A stretch of 64,000 nt of DNA from Cervus elaphus (taxonomy: Eukaryota; Chordata; Mammalia; Artiodactyla; Cervidae). The translations under genes were made by a program, and so were the position numbers. Positions 1 to 10,632 of the stretch are shown here, piece by piece; the first letter of the stretch is position 1, and each line of letters starts with the position of its first letter. The notes under the pieces are model-generated. The model saw only the letters and a list, made by a program, of their open reading frames with translations. It was not told where the DNA came from and ran no database searches. The stretch covers positions 63,440,052 to 63,504,051 of the forward strand of contig NC_057815.1 in assembly GCF_910594005.1 (NCBI RefSeq). Reading direction: 5' to 3'.

Positions 1-150
1 AACAGAGGATGAGATGGTTGGATGGCATCACCGACTCAATAAATATGAGTTTGAGCAGACTCCAGGAGACAGAGAAAGGCAGGAAAGCCTAGTGTGCTGC
101 AGTCCATGGGGTTGCAAAGAGCTGGACACAACTTAGTGACTGAACAGCAA
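1..150 (+). repeat. BovB LINE 3' end, cut by window edge
   Basis: This is the last ~150 bases of a BovB (RTE-type) LINE: the block coding for the end of the reverse-transcriptase ORF, then the short 3' tail with the gactgaac-type end. The same block recurs on either strand near 11700, 14130, 17640, 25600 and 36800. The element continues left of the window, so its length is unknown. Confidence 0.85.
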
Positions 151-301
151 CACTTCAATATAAAAACTGGTGACAAGAATGTGGTGTCCCACGGACAAAA
201 GAACAGGAAAAAACAAATGAACAAACAAACAAAAAACACCAAAGAGGGTCTTGGAATGCAGAAACAGAAAAAACAGACTCTTATCATCCTTCCCTCCCCC
301 A

Positions 302-620
302 TGTTGTAACCATTAACAAATTTCAGGTCCTCCTGAGCAGTATAACCTGTTTCCCCTCCGTATAAGGAGAAGGCATTTGCCCTACTCTTCCCCCGACCCA
401 ATATACGTGCCTCATTTAATCAGCAAATGAACTGTAAGAACCTTATCCTGCTTCTTGTACACTGGATATAAAAATGGACCAAGGAGCCCTGTTCAATGTC
501 TGCTCTCCCTTGAGCCAGCCTGCTGTTCTAACAGCATCTCTCAGCCTAATAAATTTTATCTTCCTCTCATTCTGTCTCGTGTCTGGAAATTCTTTTTCAA
601 CCCGTGCATGGACCATGACA
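302..620 (+). repeat. Solitary LTR of an endogenous retrovirus (probable)
   Basis: The segment has the order expected of a retroviral LTR on the plus strand: a TATA box (tataaaaa, 467-474), then an AATAAA polyadenylation signal about 80 bases downstream (548-553), then a T/C-rich U5-like stretch, with TG and CA at the proposed ends. No primer binding site or internal gene follows, so it is probably a solo LTR. The left end is uncertain and no flanking short duplication was found. The family is not identified. Confidence 0.42.
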
Positions 621-636
621 AAAAATAGGGCAAGTA

Positions 637-642
637 GTGCTC

Positions 643-693
<51 letters not shown>

Positions 694-743
694 GGCCCCT
701 GCGCAAGGATGACACGCAAATTCGTGAAGCGTTCCATATTTTT
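637..743 (+). ncRNA. U6 snRNA-like sequence (retrocopy, 5' part of a chimera)
   Basis: This is a full-length, nearly consensus U6 spliceosomal RNA of 107 bases. It starts with the GTGCTCGCTTCGG cap-proximal hairpin, contains the ACAGAGA box that pairs with the 5' splice site and the AGC triad region, and ends at TTCCATATTTTT-like sequence. It is probably not a functional U6 gene. The polymerase III upstream elements are missing: no TATA box lies about 25-30 bases upstream and no proximal sequence element is recognisable. The U6 unit is also joined to an extra tail, a poly(A) run and a flanking target-site duplication, so it arrived by LINE-mediated retrotransposition. The tail is listed separately. 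Confidence 0.9.
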
Positions 744-799
744 GAAGTTTACAAAAGAATAAAGAGAGACTAACACAGTTGGAAGCAAAAAAAAAAAAA
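744..799 (+). mobile_element. mRNA-like 3' tail plus poly(A) fused to the U6 retrocopy
   Basis: Directly after U6 come 43 bases of unrelated sequence with an AATAAA signal at 758-763. A run of 13 A starts 24 bases downstream of the signal (787-799), which is the spacing of a genuine mRNA 3' end. The whole U6-tail-poly(A) unit is bracketed by a direct repeat, aaaaaatagggcaagta, at 620-636 and 794-810. This is the structure of a chimeric retrogene made when LINE reverse transcriptase switches from one template RNA to U6. The donor mRNA is not identified. Confidence 0.8.
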
Positions 800-810
800 T
801 AGGGCAAGTA

Positions 811-1362
811 ACTGGACATTGGGTATTGTTATGGCAGGGCAGGCTGGGACTAAAACCTGTTAAAAGATTAAGAGATCACACATTCCCCATCCTTGGAGAA
901 AAGGAGACACCGTGCATGTGAAAAACCTTCATGGGATGGAAAAGTCGAGATGCTAGGCCATAATAACTCTTGCCGCACCCTCCCATAAACCTTTTCAGTG
1001 GGATCCATATTAACTGAGGGTTGTGTGAGTAACCAGAGGAAGGTCCCAGGGTAGGTCAGGTGTGAAAAATGAAACAAGACATTTGGCCAAAGAGAAGAAA
1101 AAGACTTGGAAGAACTGCCCTATGTAGTTGATTTAACCACCTCTTTACTGAGTTCATCATCATTAGGGAGGCTACACAAACCTTTTCTTTCTGGGTGTGC
1201 ATCTCTGCCTTGCTTCTATCTTAATTAAACAAACCATTTTTCTGTGTGCTCTCCCACTTGCTGTTGTGCTATGTCTCTAAATATAAACTATGTACCTGCA
1301 TTTATAGCTTTTGCTTCCATGGTAAATGCATTTTTCACTGGGAAATCACCCAAATCTGCACC
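811..1362. other. No gene recognised
   Basis: Nothing assignable was found. Short frames on the minus strand (868-1077) do not resemble a known protein. The region may be further decayed internal sequence of the retroviral remnant to its right, but I cannot show this. Confidence 0.3.
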
Positions 1363-1752
1363 CTAAGGACATAAGTCTGGTATGTCTCGCAGACAGATAA
1401 AGAACAACACATGTGACACTTCTATCCATTTCTCTTGTTTTCTACAGAACTGATCTAATTGTAAAACAGTACTATAATTGAGAGATCCTTCAACCAGCCA
1501 GCATTCCCCATCTTCCAAAGGACACTGCAGCCATTCAGTATCACAGAAGAAGATCAGGAGTGTCTTTCTTAAATTCTGGGGATCAAACTTGTCCCAGATT
1601 TTTAAAAAAAAAATACATTGTAAAGGAGTGGTTTTGGAACTGCCACCATGTCCATCTGTAAGAGAAAAAAGTGCCATCCACAGCCATGGCTTCTTTCCAC
1701 CAGAGGTGTCCCTCCCTGCTCTAGTTGGGGGTGTAGACAGATTTTCCACCAC
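1363..1752 (-). pseudogene. Gag (matrix-like) remnant of a class I endogenous retrovirus
   Basis: A 129-residue minus-strand frame whose middle part (about residues 55-129) looks like the N-terminal matrix region of gammaretrovirus-like Gag: a conserved Cys with a following acidic-Glu-Trp core, a Pro-rich segment and an aromatic EGS-type turn, then a hydrophobic strand. It lies about 1.25 kb downstream, on the same strand, of a tRNA-Pro-type primer binding site and an LTR, which is where gag belongs. The frame lacks a proper upstream start and is followed by stops. No capsid, protease or polymerase part was recognised, so it is a broken relic. The assignment rests on weak sequence likeness plus position. 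Confidence 0.5.
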
Positions 1753-3007
1753 AACTTTCCTTCCCAGGTCAGACTTAGTCTGTCCCTTACTGACACAGGT
1801 GCCTTGCTCATCCCTCCCAGTTCTACCACTGAGGAGGGGTGGAGATGCACCAGGGGTAGACCTGATGTCATCCCAAATTGATTATTTCCTTACCACCAAG
1901 GCCTTTGATCTCATTTGTCCTTTTCCTCTGATGCCACCCAGGGTGTAGCAGTAGTTTCCTGGAATGTTTCCCAAGCTAGGACTACTAGGGGGAGCATCCA
2001 TCTTATGTGTGTCTATGCACATGCCTGAGTGTAGTCCTGACTGGAGTAGAAGCAATGAGTCATAAAGAGACGAACAGCAACCAAGATGTCCCTCCTGAGT
2101 GCCACGACGCTAGTGTATATGATAGCAAAAGAGGTGGTAGAGGGTCGGCCAGTGAGGAAAAAGTGCTTTTTTTCCCCTGAGCTATTAGGGCCAGGCCTTC
2201 TAGTTTATTTCTACAGATTCCACAAAAGGAATACCTAAGGAGTTTAGACAAAAGCCACCAGAGAGCCTCCTCTGGTCCACTAAGAGCTAGCGCTACCAGC
2301 AGAAGAAGCCCATTGCACTTTCAATCTGGCCAAATCCTCCAATTCCCTATCTGTGTCCTCAAAAACCTCATGGTCATCAGCAGTGCTTTTATCCATGTAG
2401 ATTGGAGGCACAGCTATGACAAAGACTCACTTTCAGGTTGCTGGCCCCTGAGGTAGGCAACCAAAAGATGTTTAGCCTGAGAGACGTTCCTAGAGCTAGA
2501 GTTCTGCCTCACTCCCAAACATGCTCACGTAACTTTTGGCTCCTAGCAAGGCTAGACACTTCCATACATGGGGTCTAAGTAAAAGTACATAGTAACAGCA
2601 TGGATCACAAGTCCCCTGAAGGTCTATGATCCTACAGATTAGGTTAGTAGTTCCAATTCCCCACTCAATTACAAAATGGTTAAAGAGACCAGGAAAAGAT
2701 GACTGATAAAGGAAAGTTTGGTCCACATGCTTTGTCCATTTCTGGCCACTCCCCTTACAGGGATGTTGGGTGTCTCTTGGCATTGGCAAGTTGGTATAAA
2801 CCTCCAACAAGGCTCCCCTTTCTGGGGTTGCCTTCAATCATTATGAGGCACCATGAAACCACAGAATAGGGCTCATTACTTGCTTCACGCAGGACATGTC
2901 ATTCATTCACACAGGCACACTGGAAAATTAGTAAAGTAAAGCAGAAAGCATGCATACTGAGAAAGCAGAGAGGCTAGAGCTCTGAGTGTTCTTACCTTGT
3001 CCTGAAG
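1753..3007 (-). repeat. Probable leader/internal sequence of the same endogenous retrovirus remnant
   Basis: This stretch separates the primer binding site from the gag-like frame on the minus strand. It has only short, stop-ridden frames and no recognisable domain. It is assigned to the retroviral remnant by position only. Confidence 0.35.
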
Positions 3008-3025
3008 ATCCCAGACGAGCCCCCA
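3008..3025 (-). other. Retroviral primer binding site, tRNA-Pro type
   Basis: Read on the minus strand this is TGGGGGCTCGTCTGGGAT, a one-base variant of the classic primer binding site complementary to the 3' end of tRNA-Pro that is used by gammaretrovirus-like (class I) elements. It sits just downstream of the LTR at 3026-3718 in the correct orientation. Confidence 0.7.
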
Positions 3026-3718
3026 GGAAGGTAGCTTACAGTGAACGATGTTGGAATCGTGATCTCCAAAGAAGAAGATTTAACTTTAGGACCAGAAACC
3101 AGGCTTGATCACTCAAGAGATTTTGTGTAGCAGAGTTTTATTAAAGTATGAAAAGGGACAGAGAAAGCTTCTGACATAGACATCAGAAGGGAGATGGAGA
3201 GTGCCCCCTTGCTAGTCCTAGCAAAGGAGTTATATACTTTTTAAATTGATTATTACAATAAATCAAAAGAATGTCTCAAGGTTGTAAAGATTTTACTAGA
3301 CAGGCTCCCACAAGTTACATTTTAAGGTGACAGGGTTAGAAGTAACACTAGAAAGATCTTACCAGACCCACTTCCATAATATACATTTTAAGATAACAGG
3401 ATTATTCAGAAGGTTTTCAGGAAGGAGAAACTGTCCTCAAGCAGGATACATTGTTTCTATATAATCCTTAGTACAGAGTTCAAAGTGAGTTGCTTTGTTG
3501 TGCAATCATCAGCTCCAGGCTTAAAGAAAAAAATGTTTTATTTGACTAAGACTGAGGAATGTAGAAGGGAAAAGACAAAAAAAAAAAAAAAAAAACCTTT
3601 GTCCTTTCCTCCTCCTTGAGAAGTCCAGACCGCTATCTCCTCTTCAAGAGCCCCAGACCCCTTTCTCCTCCTCAGGGACCCTGCGCTTCTTATCAAACTG
3701 CCTAGCAACTGACTCTCA
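3026..3718 (-). repeat. LTR of a class I endogenous retrovirus
   Basis: This is the 5' LTR of the minus-strand retroviral remnant. An AATAAA signal (seen as tttatt at 3137-3142) precedes a ~110-base U5-like segment that abuts the primer binding site. The outer end is probably the TG seen as ca at 3717-3718. Pyrimidine-rich repeated modules of ctcctcctt type (3600-3680) lie in U3. It is not the same LTR family as the one at 302-620. No second copy of this LTR is seen in the window, so the provirus is incomplete. Confidence 0.55.
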
Positions 3719-4039
3719 AAACCTTCACAAATGAGTTTAGACTTTATCTTAAATGAGACAAAAGGCTATTGAATAAATTTATTTAATATATTGTTTCTTA
3801 CTGGAAAGCCACATTTTCTTCCAAAACACATTGCACAGTATATATCTATTCACCTGAAATTTCAGTAAAATTCTTAATAATTTTGGAAGAAGAAACACAC
3901 CTTAGAAATAACTAAAAAGTTTGAATACCAAAATTCAAGGTCTGTTTCTTTTTTTTTTTTTTTTCAAGGTCTGTTTCAACCTACACTTCAATTTCATCCT
4001 CTTCTAATGGGAATTCTAACAAGCTCCCAATCTATAAAA
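3719..4039. other. AT-rich spacer with a 17-base T run
   Basis: No gene or identifiable repeat was seen. A T run lies at 3948-3964, flanked on both sides by caaggtctgtttc (3938 and 3966 areas), which looks like a local slippage duplication. Confidence 0.4.
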
Positions 4040-4220
4040 GCTGGTGCTTACTGAGTGATATTTCTGTGCTAAAAAATTCAGGGCTATATCATTTCATTTA
4101 GTTATTTATTATCTCCAGCACACAAATGTGGAAAGCATTACAGAGAGAAAATAAAGTGATCCAGGTTACTTGTTTGGACATTTTAGAATGTTGATTTGAA
4201 TCCTGGTCCTTAGATACTAT
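4040..4220 (-). repeat. MIR SINE fragment
   Basis: Antisense MIR layout: a tgcttactgagtgat/ttctgtgct segment, then tcatttcatttag, then an agagagaaaataaagtgatccaggttacttg segment, ending with tgaatcctggt. These match the conserved MIR core in order. It is diverged, as expected for this old mammal-wide family. Confidence 0.6.
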
Positions 4221-4497
4221 GTGTTGAAACGCCACATGATAACTTTCATGTGTCTGCATAGAAAGGGCTTTCTGAACAAAAGTTAATTGCAAACTGGGTT
4301 GAAGGGCAAAACTTACAAATGAAAGGATGATGGATAAGCCATGGTCAGGAGCTAAAGGAGGGAGATGTGGCTTACTAGACAATCAGGACTGTGAACTATA
4401 TTTATCAATAGGTAGAATTATGACTTAGCTTCTCTGCCTTGGTGGGGCAGCAGGATTGGGGCAGAGGGTCTGTGTAGCTCATGGTTTGGGGCAGAAT

Positions 4498-5661
4498 CAA
4501 ACAAATGGGACCTAATGAAACTTAAAAGCTTTTGCACAACAAAGGAAACTATAAGCAAGGTGAAAAGACAGCCCTCAGATTGGGAGAAAATAATAGCAAA
4601 TGAAGCAACAGACAAAGGATTAATCTCAAAAATATACAAGCAACTCCTGCAGCTCAATTCCAGAAAAATAAATGACCCAATCAAAAAATGGGCCAAAGAA
4701 CTCAACAGACATTTCTCCAAAGAAGACATGTTAGATGGCTAACAAACACATGAAAAGATGCTCAACATCACTCATTATCAGAGAAATGCAAATCAAAACC
4801 ACAATGAGGCACCATTACACGCCAGTCAGGATGGCTGCTATCCAAAAGTCTACAAGCAATAAATGCTGGAGAGGGTGTGGAGAAAAGGGAACCCTCTTAC
4901 ACTGTTGGTGGGAATGCAAACTAGTACAGCCACTACGGAGAACGGTGTGGAGATTTCTTAAAAAACTGGAAATAGAACTGCCATATGACCCAGCAATCCC
5001 ACTTCTGGGCATACACACCGAGGAAACCAGATCTGAAAGAGACACGTGCACCCCAATGTTCATCACAGCACTGTTTATAATAGCCAGGACATGGAAGCAA
5101 CCTAGATGCCCATCAGCAGACGAATGTATAAGGAAGCTGTGGTACATATACACCATGGGATATTACTCAGCCATTAAAAAGAATTCATTTCAATCAGTTC
5201 TAATGAGATGGATGAAACTGGAGCCCATTATACAGAGTGAAGTAAGCCAGAAAGATAAAGACCATTATAGTATACTAACACATATATATGGAATTTAGAA
5301 AGATGGTAATGATAACCCTATATGCAAAACAGAAAAAGAGACACAAATGTACAGAACAGACTTTTGGACTCTGTGGGAGAAGGTGAGGGTGGGATGTTTC
5401 AAGAGAACAGCATTGAAACATGTATATTATCTATAGTGAAACAGATCACCAGCCCAGGTGGGATGCATGAGACAAGTGCTCGGGCCAGGTGCACTGGGAA
5501 GACCCAGAGGGATGGGATGCAGCAGGAGGTGGGAGGGGGTATCGGGATGGGGAATACATGTAAACCCATGGCTGATTCATGTCAGTGTATGACAAAAACC
5601 ACTACAATATTGTAAAGTAATTAGCCTCCAACTAATAAAAATAAATGAAGAAAAAAAAAAA
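4498..5661 (+). mobile_element. L1 (ruminant type), 5'-truncated 3' end
   Basis: This is the last ~1.15 kb of an L1. It holds the C-terminal part of ORF2 (4515-5298, with the Cys/His knuckle region CSTSLI...CWRGCGEKGTLLHCWWEC), the 3' UTR and an A-rich tail (5651-5661). It is almost the same sequence as the 3' end of the L1 at 45711-49294, so the two belong to one young subfamily. ORF2 is broken near 4733-4742 by a small deletion relative to that copy. No clear target-site duplication was found. Confidence 0.88.
4515..5298 (+). pseudogene. L1 ORF2 C-terminal fragment
   Basis: This is the C-terminal domain of the L1 endonuclease/reverse transcriptase in two overlapping frames (4515-4742 and 4735-5298). 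A frameshift at the gaagacatgttagatgg site stands where the other L1 copy in the window reads through. It retains the Cys-rich knuckle (near residues 26-62 of the second frame) and the conserved YDPAIPLLGI stretch. The endonuclease and reverse-transcriptase domains are absent, so it cannot function. It is purely a retrotransposon relic. Confidence 0.85.
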
Positions 5662-5894
5662 GACTGTGCCCTGAATTCCCTGATCAGACAAAGGCTACCA
5701 GTTTTGCTCTGCAGATGGGGCTGTGCTCTCTGAACAAGTGCCACTGTAATAGGGCTTTTGGATAGCCTATGCAGCTTCCTATGAGCTCTGGTGAGGTTTC
5801 TTGGTCAGGCAGACTGAAGGTGGTTTTCACCACTGTGCGGGGTTGCAAATTAGTTTCCTTGCCAGGGAACAACTGACAAACCAGCTCCAAACCA
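5662..5894. other. No gene recognised
   Basis: Unique-looking sequence between the L1 tail and an older L1 fragment. There is no coding or RNA gene signal. Confidence 0.3.
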
Positions 5895-6125
5895 GATATT
5901 AGTCACTAAGGAGATGCAAATCCAAACTACAAAATAACTTACATCTACTAGAATAGCTAAACTTAACAGACAGAGAATGAGTGGTGATGTGATTCTGGAG
6001 AAATGTCAACCATCAAATATTGTTGGAAACGTAAATATTGCAGCAGCTTTGGGAAATAGTTTCATGGTTTCTCAAACTGATAAAAATAGATTTATCATTT
6101 GGTGCACTTTTATGAAACTACTCCC
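5895..6125 (+). repeat. Old L1 (L1M type) ORF2 3' fragment
   Basis: The order agatgcaaatccaaactac, then ctggagaaatgtcaa, then a hydrophobic/Trp-type block is a diverged version of the L1 ORF2 C-terminal region seen intact at 4790-4990. Many indels and stops mark it as old. Confidence 0.55.
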
Positions 6126-6306
6126 TGTTCACCAATATACAGTCAGTTATTAAGTTTTACTTACATATCCTAAATAATAATCATATCTGTTATCATATCC
6201 CCATTCTCAAACCATTACTTTGAGGCCACCATCATTTCTCTATTGTGCTTTTGCGACAGGGCCTAAACTCTTTTCCTGAAGATTTTATGAGGAATAAAAA
6301 TGTCAT

Positions 6307-6682
6307 CAGTTCAATTCAGTTCAGTCACTCAGTCGTGTCCGACTCTTTGCAACCCCGTGAACCATAGCACACCAGGCCTCCCTGTCCATCACCAATGCCC
6401 GGAGTTTACCCAAACTCATGTCCATTGAGTCAGTGATGCCATCCAAACATCTCATCCTGTGTCATCCCCTTCTCCTCCCACCCTCAATCTTTCACAGCAT
6501 CAGGCCTTTTCAAATGAGTCAGCTCTTTGTATCAGGTGGCCCCAGTGCTGGAGTTTCAGCTTCAACATCAGTCCTTCCAATGAACACCCAGGACTGATCT
6601 CCTTTAGGATGGACTGGTTGGATTTCCTTGCAGTCCAAGGGACTCTCAAGAGTCTTCTCCAATACCACAGTTCAAAAGCATC
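6307..6682 (-). repeat. BovB LINE 3' fragment with target-site duplication
   Basis: Reverse complement of the BovB 3' end, starting with the (ttcag)n-type tail. It is flanked by an 11-base direct repeat with one mismatch: aaaaatgtcat (6296-6306) and aaaaatgccat (6683-6693). The related block at 13605 (acaatgccataaag) shows the site without this insertion. Confidence 0.85.
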
Positions 6683-6689
6683 AAAAATG

Positions 6690-6910
6690 CCATAGAGAAA
6701 TCCTAATAATAAAGTATTTAGTGAAAATGTTTATGAGTGTTATATAATGAGTGTTTATGCAATAACATTGTATTTTAATAGCATAGAAGGAAATTAAGAA
6801 GACAATCTTTGCAACATAGCGGCTATAAATTTTTTATCCCAAAATCCTTTAATAGTTGTTCATTAAGTCACTGGTGGGGAAATAATTAGATTAGAGGAAA
6901 GGCTCTGTAT
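6690..6910 (+). repeat. Duplicated block A, copy 1
   Basis: Shared in order with 13605-13630 plus 14281-14490: atgccat-agaaatcctaat, a tatttag-aaaatg segment, atgcaataa-ttttattttaa, gagcatag-ttaagaagacaatctttgcaa, and ggggaaa-taa-taga-ga. In the second copy the homology is interrupted by an L1 piece and a BovB insertion. It marks a local duplication older than those insertions. Confidence 0.55.
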
Positions 6911-6962
6911 AGTCCATGAAGTCCCAAAGAATTGGACATGACATTCACTTTCACTTTTCTCT

Positions 6963-7505
6963 TTTTTTGTATGACACAAACTTGACCATCACAGTCCAAT
7001 TATTTTATAGAATGTCCCTAAGTGGGGTTTGTTTGATGAGTCCCAGATTATCTGGGAATGCCACGGAAGTAAGGCTCTTTCCCTCTCATGTATCTGTTCA
7101 GGTTATTCCTGGTATGTATTTGCCTTATTACTGATCACTGTCACTGATAATTTAAGTAAGATGGGGCCTGCCAGAATTTGTCCCAGTTAAGTTATATATT
7201 TTCCTTTGGTATTTAATAAGTATTTTGTGGGAGAAACTTTGAAACTATAGAGATATGTTACATTATTATTGCTCCATATTTTTTTGAATAGGTAATAAGT
7301 AGCCACTATCATCCCTTTAACATTCAGTTTGTTCCAGATAAGGCCTGTGGGAGCACTATAATCTGGTTTTGTCATATTTTTGACATCTGCTTGGTATTCT
7401 TTGATAATTTCTTTGCTTTTTGGTACAACAGTGTATTCAATGTACTTTCACTAACCTGGCCCTGGAATTATCCATTTTCTGAAGAAGTTTTGGCTCTTTT
7501 TCATA
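6963..7505 (+). repeat. Old interspersed repeat, L1M-type 3' region, copy 1
   Basis: Diverged match to the segment at 18645-19180: shared gacacaaacttga-catcaca, agaatgtccct-a-tggggtttgtttgatg, ttcaggtta-cctg, gcatttaataagtatt-gggagaga, and acaacagtgtattcaatgtactttcactaacctgg. The wording resembles the mammal-wide L1M 3' UTR. It is non-coding. Confidence 0.5.
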
Positions 7506-7529
7506 CAAATCACTAGAAGCTGAGATTTG

Positions 7530-8185
7530 CATTAATTTCTTTGGCTTTCAACCACACAACAATGATGTCCACTATGTAGTTCTTGTCAGTTGTCATCTCA
7601 TGAATCCACAAGTTTAGTTGCTATTCCATTTCTTCAAGCTTCATCACATACTATAGATGTTATTCTAGCACCTTCTAGAGGGTCCTCACATAAGGATTCA
7701 GGAATTTTCTTTTTTTCTGGATATACCATATCATGGAATCACTGACACTGAACTCACAATAGCTCTATGAATTACACCTGAAAGAAGCTTGTGTACCACA
7801 TACATTGTGTCTGTAATGTACATCCCAGTCTTCTTGCTCCTAGGAACACTAGACAGCACTATGTTTGGAGGGATTTTAAACAGCAAATTATCACCAAAAG
7901 TATAAGAATGTTTAAATCATGGCACAAAATACATCATGAAGAGGACATTTATTTATAGTATTTGAGGGGAACCTTAAAGGAAGAATATTACCTTGTTTGA
8001 CCCCAGTTGGGACACGTACATGTTCTCGCACTCTGAGCATGTCTGACACACAAGACCACAAAAAGCTCTGAATATTAATTTTGGGCAACAAATTGTACTC
8101 CCCCTTTAAACTATGTTGTGCTCCTATTCATCTGTGATAGTTTTCATTGTTCTTAAATCAGTTTTGTCCGCAAGCAATGTAGTTA
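7530..8185 (+). repeat. Duplicated block B, copy 1
   Basis: Matches 29445-30095 over about 600 bases in the same orientation: attaatttcttt-gctttcaa, acaatgatgtccactatg, catctcatgaatccacaa-ttag, actagacagcactatgtttggagg, and ttttcattgttct-aaatc-gttttgtc. Part of it (cactagacagcactatg and the following ~150 bases) looks like an old DNA-transposon fragment. Confidence 0.5.
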
Positions 8186-9527
8186 ATGATATCCATGTGT
8201 GAAGTCATCACTTGTGTTGTTGGAAGAGGGTGATTGCAATGGCCAGGATGTTCTCTTGGCAAACCTCTGTTAGTCTTTGCCCTCCTTTATTTTCTACTCC
8301 AAGGCCAAATTTGCCTGTTACTCCAGGTATCTCTTGACTTCCTACTTTTGCATTCCAGTCCCCTATAATGAAAAGGACATCTTTTTTGGGTGTTAGCTCT
8401 AGAAGGTATCGTAGGTCTTCATAGAACTGTTCAACTTCAGTTTATTCAGAATTACTGGTTGGGGCATAGACTTGGATTACTATGATATTGAATGGTTTGC
8501 CTTGGAAACGAACAGAGATCATTCTGTCGTTTTTGAGGTTGCATCCAAGAACTGCATTTCAGACTCTTTTGTTGACTGTGAAGGCTACTCCATTTCTTCT
8601 AAGGGATTCCTGTCCACAGTAGTAGATATAGTGGTCATCTGAATTAAATTTGCCCATTCCAGCCCATTTTAATTCACTGATTCCTAAAATATGGATGTTC
8701 ACTCTTGCCATCTCCTGTTTAACCACTTCCAATTTACCTTGACTCATGGACCTAACATTACAAATTCCTATGCAATATTGTTCTTACAGCGTCGGACTTT
8801 AATTCCATGACCAGTCACATCCACAACTTGGGTGCTGTTTTTGCTTTGGCTCTGTCTCTTCATTCTTACTGGAGTTATTTCTCCAGTCTTTTCCAGTAGC
8901 ATATTAGGCACCTACCGACCTTGGGAGTTCATCTTTCAGTGTCATATCTTTTTGCCTTTTCATACTGTTCATAGGGCTCCCAATGCAAGATACTGAAGTG
9001 GTTTGCTATTCCCTTCTCCAGCGGACCACATTTTGTCAGAACTCTCCACTATGACCCGTCCATCTTGGATGGTCCTACATGGCATGGTTCATAGCCTCAT
9101 TGATTTAGACAAGGCTGTGGTCCATGTGATCAATTTGATTAGTTTTCCATGACTGTGGTTTTCATTTGGTCTGCCCTCTGAGGGATAAGGATAAGAGGCT
9201 TATGGAAACTTCCTCATGGGAGAGACTGTCTATGGGGGAAACTGGCTCTTGATCTGATGGGTGGAGCCATGATCAGTACATCTTCAACTGAATTTTCTGT
9301 ATTCTTTGCAGTCAAGATGGAGAAGATCTATACAGTCAGCAAAAACAAGACTGGAGCTGATTGTAGCTCAGATCATAACTCCTTATTACAAAATTCAGAC
9401 TTAAATTGAAGAAAGTAGGTAAAACCACTTTTTTACCTACCTAATCAAATCCCTTATGATTATACAGTAGAAGTGACAAATATATTCAAGGGAAGATATG
9501 ATAGACAAAATGCCTGAAGAACTATAG

Positions 9528-10504
9528 ATGGAGGTTCAAGACATTGTACAGGAGGTAGTGATCAAGATAATCCCCAAGAAAAAGAAAAGCAAAAAGGCAA
9601 AATGGTTGACTGAGGAGGCCTTACAAATAGCTAAGAAAAGAAGAGTAGCTAAAAGCAAAGGAGCAAAGGAAAGATATACCCATCTGAAAACAGAGTTTCA
9701 AAGAATAGCAAGGAGAGATAAGAAAGCTTTCCTTGGTAATCAATGCAAAGATATAGAGGGAAACAACAGAATAGGAAAGACTAGCGATATATTCAAGAAA
9801 ATTAGAGATACCAAGGGAACATCTCATGCAAAGATGGGCACAATAAAGGACAGAAATGGTATGGACCTAACAGATGCAGAAGACATTAACAAGAGGTGGC
9901 AAGGAAACACAGAAGAACTATACAAAACAGATCTTCACCACCCATATAATAACGATGGTGTGATCACTCGCCCAGAGCCAGACATCCTGGAATGTGAAGT
10001 TAAGTGGGCCTTAGGAGGCATCGTTATGAACAAAGCTAGTGGAGGTGATGGAATTCCAGTTGAGCTATCCTAAAAGATGATGTTGTGAAAATGTTGCACT
10101 CATTATGCCAGCAAATTTGGAAAACTCAGCAATGGCCACAGAAATGGAAAAGGTCAGTTTTCATTCCAATCCCAAAGAAAGGCAATGACAAAGAATGCTC
10201 AAACTACCACACAATTGCACTCATCTCACATACTAGCAAAGTAATGCTCAAAATTCTCCAAGCCAGGCTTCAACAGTATGTGAACCATGAACTTCCAGAT
10301 GTTCAAGCTGGATTTAGAGAAAGCAGAGGAACCAGAGATCACATTGCCAGCATTTATTGGATCATCAAAACAGTAAGAGAGTTCCAGAAAAACATCTATT
10401 TCTACTTTATTGACTGTGCCAAAGCATTTGACTGTGTAGATCACAACAAACTGTGGAAAATTCTTCAAGAGATGGGGATACCAGACCACTTTACTTGGCT
10501 CTAA
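9528..10504 (+). pseudogene. BovB reverse-transcriptase ORF fragment
   Basis: Two adjacent frames (9528-10073 and 10085-10504) carry the linker and N-terminal half of the BovB reverse transcriptase: the basic KKKKSKKAKWL stretch, the IPIPKKGN motif, the ALISHTSKVMLKILQARLQ region, the F-D-A-K-AFD motif (catalytic motif A, near residues 111-122 of the second frame) and the HNKLWKIL helix. A frameshift or short deletion at 10074-10084 separates them. A stop at 10502-10504 and the nested insertion at 10633 then break the rest. The YADD motif lies downstream near 11045 in another frame. Not functional. Confidence 0.85.
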
Positions 10505-10632
10505 GAAATCTGTGTGCAGGTCAAGAAACAACATTTAGAAATAGACATGGAACAACAGCCTGATTCCAAATCAGGAAAGGAGTACACCAAGGCTGTATAT
10601 TGTCACCCTGCTTATTTAACTTATATGTAGAG

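Noticed and set aside
637..743. Functional U6 snRNA gene
   Set aside because: The body is near perfect, but no polymerase III promoter elements lie upstream, and the poly(A) tail and target-site duplication show it is a retrocopy.
1478..1948. 156-codon plus-strand frame as a gene
   Set aside because: It overlaps the gag-like frame antisense and has no domain likeness.
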